The notes under the pieces were generated by a model. The model saw only the letters and a list, made by a program, of their open reading frames with translations. It was not told the DNA's origin and ran no database searches. This document shows, one piece after another, positions 16,185-20,765 of a DNA stretch of 20,765 nucleotides. The stretch's first letter is position 1. Each line of letters starts with the position of its first letter. The position numbers were made by a program, and so were the translations under genes. This stretch comes from Sphingobacteriia bacterium (lineage in GTDB: Bacteria > Bacteroidota > Bacteroidia > Chitinophagales > Chitinophagaceae): NCBI GenBank assembly GCA_004294465.1, contig REAV01000084.1:1-20765 (forward strand), written 5' to 3'.

Positions 16185-16279
16185 GGCAGGTCTCGCACGA
16201 CCAGCTCCTGCTGAACTTCCCCAGGGCAGGAATGCAGCAAGGATAAGCGGTTGTAGCGGTGCGATGTGAGTAGCCTGCC
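16185..16279 (+). ncRNA. ffs: Bacterial small signal recognition particle RNA (4.5S-like)
   Basis: About 95 nt that fold into the single long hairpin of the small bacterial SRP RNA, which with Ffh targets nascent membrane and secreted proteins. Closing stem: GGCAGG (16185-16190) with CCTGCC (16274-16279). Next helix: TCGCAC (16193-16198) with GTGCGA (16259-16264). Further in, CTTCC (16216-16220) pairs with GGATAAG (16241-16247). The tip is GCA-GGAA-TGC (16226-16235), the conserved GGAA tetraloop. It is flanked by the Ffh-binding loop strands CCCCAG and AGCAAGG, which resemble the CAGG...AGCA core of other SRP RNAs. Local G+C is well above the flanks, as expected for a structured RNA. No terminator follows: the truncated transaldolase sequence starts within about 6 bp, so the 3' end probably needs processing. 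Recognised by motif and fold, not by a search. Confidence 0.87.
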
Positions 16280-16284
16280 ATTTA

Positions 16285-16899
16285 ATTAAGGAAGCGAATG
16301 ATCTAGGTATTTTAGACGGTGTAACCACCAATCCATCATTAATGGCTAAAGAAGGCATTAAGGGTGAAGAAGCCATTGCCAATCATTACAAAACCATTTG
16401 TGAGTTAGTTGATGGAGACGTTAGTGCAGAAGTACTTTCTACCGATTTTGCTACCATGGTAGAAGAAGGAAAGAAATTAGCCGCTATTCACCCGAATATT
16501 GTGGTGAAAGTGCCAATTATTAAAGACGGTATTAAAGCCATTAAATGGTTTACAGACAATGGCATTAGAACCAATTGTACATTGATATTTTCAGCAGGTC
16601 AGGCAATTTTAGCCGCAAAAGCAGGAGCATCTTATGTTTCTCCTTTCATTGGTAGGATTGATGATAGTGGTTGGGATGGTATGGAATTGATAGGTCAGCT
16701 AAGACACATTTTTGATGTACAACAATACAAGACAGAAATCTTAGCAGCTTCTATCAGAAATCCATTACATATTATTAAATCTGCAGAATTAGGCGCAGAC
16801 ATTTGTACCTGTCCATTAGATTCTATTTTAGGAATGTTAAAACATCCATTAACAGATATTGGATTGGCCAAATTTTTAGAAGACGCTAAAAAAATGTAG
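16285..16899 (+). pseudogene. Transaldolase/fructose-6-phosphate aldolase-like gene lacking its 5' end
   Basis: The family aligns from IKEANDLGILDGVTTNPSL onwards (codon 16285), through VVVKVP with the Schiff-base Lys (IVVKVPII, just upstream of 16515), NCTLIFSAGQA, and SPFIGRIDD to the C-terminus, so about 205 of roughly 217 expected residues remain. The first dozen or so codons, which carry the first strand and the conserved Asp (Asp6 in E. coli FSA), are absent. In their place the SRP RNA ends at 16279, with an in-frame TGA at 16267. Between that stop and ATG 16342 there is no ATG, GTG or TTG. A product from 16342 (185 residues) would also lose the TTNPS motif, so it is probably inactive; initiation at the rare ATT 16285 cannot be excluded. 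The rest of the frame is intact, which suggests a recent event or an assembly join. The stop abuts the alkB-like start. Confidence 0.7.
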
Positions 16900-17508
16900 T
16901 TGAGTTTATTCGATTCTTTCCACGATTCGAGCATCAACTTATTGCCCAAAGATGGGGAAGTGAATTATTTTGGAACCATCTTTTCCAAAAAAGAAGCGGA
17001 TTTCTATTACCAGGAACTTTTCAATAACATCGAATGGAAAAATGACGAAGCTGTTATTTTCGGCAAGCATTTTATTACCAAACGCAAAGTAGCCTGGTAT
17101 GGTGATCAACCATTCGAATACAGTTATTCCAATAAAACAAAAATTGCATTGCCTTGGACGGATGCCTTGAAAACCATTAAGTCAGTTGCAGAAGCCAAAA
17201 CCCAGGAAACCTATAATTCTTGTTTGCTCAATTTATACCACGATGGTAAAGAAGGGATGGCATGGCACAGTGATGGAGAAAAAGATTTAAAAAAGCATGG
17301 AGCCATTGCCTCTTTGAGTTTTGGAGCTGTAAGAAATTTCGGATTTAAGCATAAAGTGGATCAGACAAAAATCATGCTACAATTAGAGCATGGTTCTTTA
17401 TTAGTCATGAAAGGCACCACACAATCCAATTGGTTGCACCGACTTCCCCCAAGCACAAAAATTACTACCCCCAGAATAAACCTCACTTTTAGGACGATTA
17501 ATTGTTAA
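16900..17508 (+). CDS. alkB: AlkB-family 2-oxoglutarate/Fe(II)-dependent dioxygenase, alkylated-DNA repair
   Basis: 202 residues of an ALKBH2/3-like oxygenase that would remove methyl groups from N1-methyladenine or N3-methylcytosine by oxidation. The iron ligands are H123 and D125 (AWHSDGE) and H180 (NWLHRLPP). The 2-oxoglutarate-binding arginine and the family signature are in PRINLTFR (R192, R198). The nucleotide-flip region (RKVAWYGDQPFEYSYSNKT) and the NSCLLNLYHDGKEGM strand are normal. Translation should start at TTG 16900, the base after the transaldolase stop TAG, so the genes are tightly coupled; there is no ATG nearby that keeps the N-terminus. Expression may depend on transcription from the SRP RNA promoter, since no other promoter is evident. 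Whether it acts on DNA, RNA or both is not decidable here. Confidence 0.92.
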   Translation: MSLFDSFHDSSINLLPKDGEVNYFGTIFSKKEADFYYQELFNNIEWKNDEAVIFGKHFITKRKVAWYGDQPFEYSYSNKTKIALPWTDALKTIKSVAEAKTQETYNSCLLNLYHDGKEGMAWHSDGEKDLKKHGAIASLSFGAVRNFGFKHKVDQTKIMLQLEHGSLLVMKGTTQSNWLHRLPPSTKITTPRINLTFRTINC

Positions 17509-17674
17509 TCGTTAGTCCTTGGCTTTAAAGGCATTTACATATCCGTTATTAATAGCATATAGCAATTCTGTTTATTTTTAACGAATTTTAACTTTTTTTT
17601 TGCCCATTTTAACATTTCGTTTTATATTCATTTCGAAATTGTTATTCTGTCAACCCAAAATTAAACTACAGCAC

Positions 17675-20600
17675 ATGAGAAAAATCTTGACTAGCCTATT
17701 GCTAGCACTGGTGTTTTTTACCATTGCAGCAAAGGCTCAGAATCTGACGTTTTCCGGTAAGATAACTGATGCTAAAGGAGAACCTATTCCTTCGGCGTCT
17801 GTTACCATTAAAGGGAAAAAAACCTTAGGCACATCTACAGATGCGAAGGGAAACTTCAAAATTCTTGCAACAAAAGGTGATGTATTGGTTGTTACTAGCC
17901 TAAATTTTACTCCAAAAGAAATTACAGTTGGAACAAATACAACTGTTAATGTTTCATTAGAGAGTTCAGAAGCTGCTTTAGCAGAAGTAGTGGTTACAGC
18001 AATGGGTATCAAGCGTTCTGAAAAAGCAATCGGTTATGCGGTATCTAAAGTAGATCCTGGTACGCTATTACAAAAATCTGAACCAAATATCTTGAATGCG
18101 CTAGCAGGTAAAGTACCGGGTGTAGATATCAGATCAGGACAAGGTGCGCCAGGAGCTGCTTCTCGTATACAAATTAGAGGGGTATCTTCTTTTAATGGTG
18201 GTGAACCTTTGATTGTGGTTGATGGAATCCCTTACAGTAATAACTTAGTAAATACCACCAGTCCATTTGCTGGAGGTGGTACTTATGGTTCCGGTATTGG
18301 GAACCTCGATCCGAATGATATAGAATCAATGAACGTATTAAAAGGTGCAGCTGCATCTTCTTTATATGGTTCTCGTGCTGCAAATGGGGTAGTATTAATT
18401 ACTACTAAATCAGGAGCACCTAAAAAAGGAGCAAAATCATTAAACGTTACATATAGAGCAGGATATAGCATCGAAAGAATTGCAGATATTCCTACTTTCC
18501 AAAACTCATATGGAGCAGGTGCTAATTTCAGAACCCAGTCTTCTAATGGTTCTTGGGGTGCAAAATTTGGGAAAGGAGTTATTTATGATGCAAACGGTTT
18601 GGTAATTGGAACTTCAGCATCAGGTATTGATTCTATTCCTGCAACAACCTGGGCAACCATGTTTGCTTCCTATCCTGAATTATTTCCTAACGGACGTTTA
18701 GCATACAAAGCAGTTCCGGATAATGTATCTTCTTTATTTAACACAGGAAACCTGGTTGAAAACTCCATTGGTTTAAACGGTGGTGAAGGAAATACCATTT
18801 TTAATGCTACACTTTCCAGGGTAGATCAAAAAGGGTATATCACCAATTCAAGCTATACTAAAAATAATATTAGTGTTGGTGGTCAAACTGCTGTTGGTAA
18901 TCTTACTGTGGGCGCTAACATTGCTTATTCTAGAAGTAAACAAATTGGCGGTTTCATCGGGCAGGCACAAAGTTTTATTTCTCAGTGGGGGCGTACTTAT
19001 ACAATGGCTAGAAACTGGGACATTACTGGTTGGCCTTCTGAAAATAGAGCTGGTCAACAAATTGGTTTTAACGATGGTCAATATACCAACCCTGTTTGGG
19101 GAGCTCAAAACAATGTCATTACTTCTATTGATGATCGTATAGTTGCCAATTTAAGAGCTACTTATAAATTCAGCAATAGATTAAAACTCGATGTGAATGC
19201 TGGGGTGAATAGCTATGCATTGTACAGAGATCAGATCATTAATAAATCTTCATTAGGTAGTGCAGATAATTTATTGGGTACTTTAACTAAAGTAGTGAAT
19301 AGAACACAAGAGATACAAGCCAAAATTGCTTTGTCTTACAACAATCCAAAAATATTCAAAGACTTTAGCTTAGATGTAAACTTAGCAAGTGACGTGAACT
19401 CCAGGGTTGGAAGCGCAACTACTGATTATGGTGTAGACTTTGTAATTCCTAATTTATTTAACCTTACTAATACTCGTCGTCAAACATTTAGTGGAGATAC
19501 CAGGAGCAATAGAAGATTGGTAGGTATTTTTGCAGACGCTTCGATTGGTTATAAAGGGTTTGCGTACTTAAACTTAACCGGAAGAACGGATCTAACTTCT
19601 ACACTTCCTTATCAAAATGCAAAATATTTTTATCCGGGTATTTCTGGATCACTTGTATGGACAGATGCATTCAATCTAAAATCTAAATGGTTAGATTATG
19701 GTAAAGTGCGTGTTGGTTATGCAAAAGTGGGTAATGATGCAGCTCCGCAAAATGGTGAACCTATTTTTAACCTAAATGCTTTAGGATTCTTAGGACAACC
19801 GCTTGCAACAAGAGGAGGTGCTACATTCGATCCAAACCTTACTCCAGAGTTTACTACCGAATTAGAAATTGGTACAGAAGCTAAATTCTTTAAAAATAGA
19901 TTGGGCTTTGAATTTACTTGGTACGATAAAGTATCTACCGATTTAATTTATGCTATTAATTTACCAGTTACAAGTGGTTATACATCATTCTTCACTAACC
20001 TTGGTGAAATACAAAACACTGGTTTAGAAATTGCTTTAGATGTAAAGCCAATTGTAAATAAAAACTTTGAATGGAACATCAGAGGAATTTTTACCAGAAA
20101 TATCAATACTGTAAACAGATTGGTACAAGGCCTTACAAGAGATCAATTAGGTGGATTTAACTGGATTGAACCTGGTTTCCCTTATGGTTATTTAAGAGGT
20201 TCTTATTCAGCAAGAACGCCTGAAGGGGAGTTGTTGATCAGCCCAGTTTCAGGTATGCCATTTTTAGATCCTAACCCAGGCATGGTTGGTAATCCGAATG
20301 CAGATTATAAATTGGGTATTACCAATACATTCTCTTACAAAGGATTTCAGTTGAGTGTACTATGGGATATGACCAAAGGAGGCGCTTTCTATTCTGAATC
20401 TATTAGTGGTATGTTGGGTAGAGGTGTTACAAGAGACACAGAAGACAGAGAAAAGAATCGTGTGATCACTGGAGTTTATGGAAACGCTACACCTGTTACG
20501 GGTGCAGATGGTTTGAATAGATATACTCCAATTTTAGTTGGTGGAAAAACAGTATCTAACCAAACCAGGGTTACCACAAATGATTTATTCTTTACTTCTG

Positions 20601-20765
20601 GTACTGGTGCAAGTTTTGCAACCAATGGAGCATTTGAATATCAAGTATTTGATGGTACTGTTTACAGATTGAGAGAAGTAGTTTTAGGGTATTCATTACC
20701 AATGTCTTTTGTACGTAAACTTAAATTATCGAACGTTACTTTATCATTATCTGGTCGTAACCTTT
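17675..20765 (+). CDS. SusC/RagA-family TonB-linked outer-membrane transporter (3'-truncated by window edge)
   Basis: 1030 codons are open to the window edge with no stop, and the final SGRNL motif suggests about 50-100 residues are missing. The signal peptide ends near residue 21 (AAKA-QN). A carboxypeptidase-regulatory-like beta domain covers about 25-95. The family's linking segment LAEVVVTAMGIKRSEKAIGYAV (about 102-123) follows. The plug domain (about 125-245) has ALAGKVPGVDIRSG, RIQIRGVSS, PLIVVDGIPYSN and the SusC signature ESMNVLKGAAASSLYGSRAANG. The remainder is a 22-strand-type barrel. Such transporters import glycans, peptides or other large ligands together with a SusD-like lipoprotein, normally encoded just downstream and so outside the window. 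The 166-bp A/T-rich leader shows a TTTG (17599-17602) but no good -7 box. No ECF sigma or anti-sigma gene precedes it. Substrate unknown. Confidence 0.95.
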   Translation, partial: MRKILTSLLLALVFFTIAAKAQNLTFSGKITDAKGEPIPSASVTIKGKKTLGTSTDAKGNFKILATKGDVLVVTSLNFTPKEITVGTNTTVNVSLESSEAALAEVVVTAMGIKRSEKAIGYAVSKVDPGTLLQKSEPNILNALAGKVPGVDIRSGQGAPGAASRIQIRGVSSFNGGEPLIVVDGIPYSNNLVNTTSPFAGGGTYGSGIGNLDPNDIESMNVLKGAAASSLYGSRAANGVVLITTKSGAPKKGAKSLNVTYRAGYSIERIADIPTFQNSYGAGANFRTQSSNGSWGAKFGKGVIYDANGLVIGTSASGIDSIPATTWATMFASYPELFPNGRLAYKAVPDNVSSLFNTGNLVENSIGLNGGEGNTIFNATLSRVDQKGYITNSSYTKNNISVGGQTAVGNLTVGANIAYSRSKQIGGFIGQAQSFISQWGRTYTMARNWDITGWPSENRAGQQIGFNDGQYTNPVWGAQNNVITSIDDRIVANLRATYKFSNRLKLDVNAGVNSYALYRDQIINKSSLGSADNLLGTLTKVVNRTQEIQAKIALSYNNPKIFKDFSLDVNLASDVNSRVGSATTDYGVDFVIPNLFNLTNTRRQTFSGDTRSNRRLVGIFADASIGYKGFAYLNLTGRTDLTSTLPYQNAKYFYPGISGSLVWTDAFNLKSKWLDYGKVRVGYAKVGNDAAPQNGEPIFNLNALGFLGQPLATRGGATFDPNLTPEFTTELEIGTEAKFFKNRLGFEFTWYDKVSTDLIYAINLPVTSGYTSFFTNLGEIQNTGLEIALDVKPIVNKNFEWNIRGIFTRNINTVNRLVQGLTRDQLGGFNWIEPGFPYGYLRGSYSARTPEGELLISPVSGMPFLDPNPGMVGNPNADYKLGITNTFSYKGFQLSVLWDMTKGGAFYSESISGMLGRGVTRDTEDREKNRVITGVYGNATPVTGADGLNRYTPILVGGKTVSNQTRVTTNDLFFTSGTGASFATNGAFEYQVFDGTVYRLREVVLGYSLPMSFVRKLKLSNVTLSLSGRNL

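Noticed and set aside
16140..16382. 80-residue minus-strand open frame
   Set aside because: It lies antisense to the SRP RNA and the transaldolase remnant. Its low-complexity Ala/Pro-rich sequence reflects the G+C-rich RNA gene.
17509..17674. Promoter or regulatory RNA before the SusC-like gene
   Set aside because: The region is A/T-rich with one TTTG but no matching -7 box at the right distance and no stable structure that I could see.

Overview
The window looks like ordinary chromosome from a member of the Bacteroidota, most likely Chitinophagaceae. This is inferred from the A+T-rich sequence, a SusC/RagA outer-membrane protein, a Bacteroidota-type putative porin, a long plastid-like IspH, an RND pump fused to its own outer-membrane factor, TAnnTTTG-type -7 promoter boxes, and the general lack of Shine-Dalgarno sites. 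Genus and species cannot be fixed from the sequence alone.

Layout. (1) 1-2749, plus strand: 3' part of a trimeric purine nucleoside phosphorylase, followed almost at once by a putative porin. (2) 2766-8757, plus: a metal-efflux cluster made of a small secreted His/Asp-rich protein, a CzcA-like RND pump with a C-terminal TolC-like domain, and a lipoprotein adaptor. (3) 8778-13709, minus: ispH, a beta-lactamase-family serine hydrolase lipoprotein, an RluE-like pseudouridine synthase and an orphan sensor histidine kinase. The gap between kinase and pseudouridine synthase is filled exactly by eleven copies of a 7-bp tandem repeat. (4) 13771-15696, plus: a Uup-like ABC-F ATPase, divergent from the kinase and apparently expressed as a leaderless mRNA. 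(5) 15702-16136, minus: an FKBP-type isomerase, convergent with the ABC-F gene. (6) 16185-17508, plus: a bacterial small SRP RNA gene with a good promoter, fused directly to a transaldolase gene that has lost its first dozen or so codons, then an AlkB-family DNA repair dioxygenase. (7) 17675 to the end, plus: a SusC/RagA TonB-dependent transporter, cut off by the window edge near its C-terminus.

Functional links. The efflux cluster encodes all three layers of a tripartite divalent-cation exporter in two polypeptides plus a small accessory protein. The phosphorylase/porin pair may couple nucleoside entry to salvage. The remaining genes are housekeeping.

No mobile element, CRISPR array, tRNA or rRNA was seen, and no gene-free stretch exceeds 300 bases. 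The most unusual points are the SRP RNA/transaldolase junction, the heptamer array that exactly fills an intergenic gap, the internal signal sequence in the RND-TolC fusion, the shared promoter core that puts the ABC-F start codon at the predicted transcription start, and an Asn-to-Asp change at a specificity residue of the phosphorylase. I did not find a clearly novel multi-gene system.
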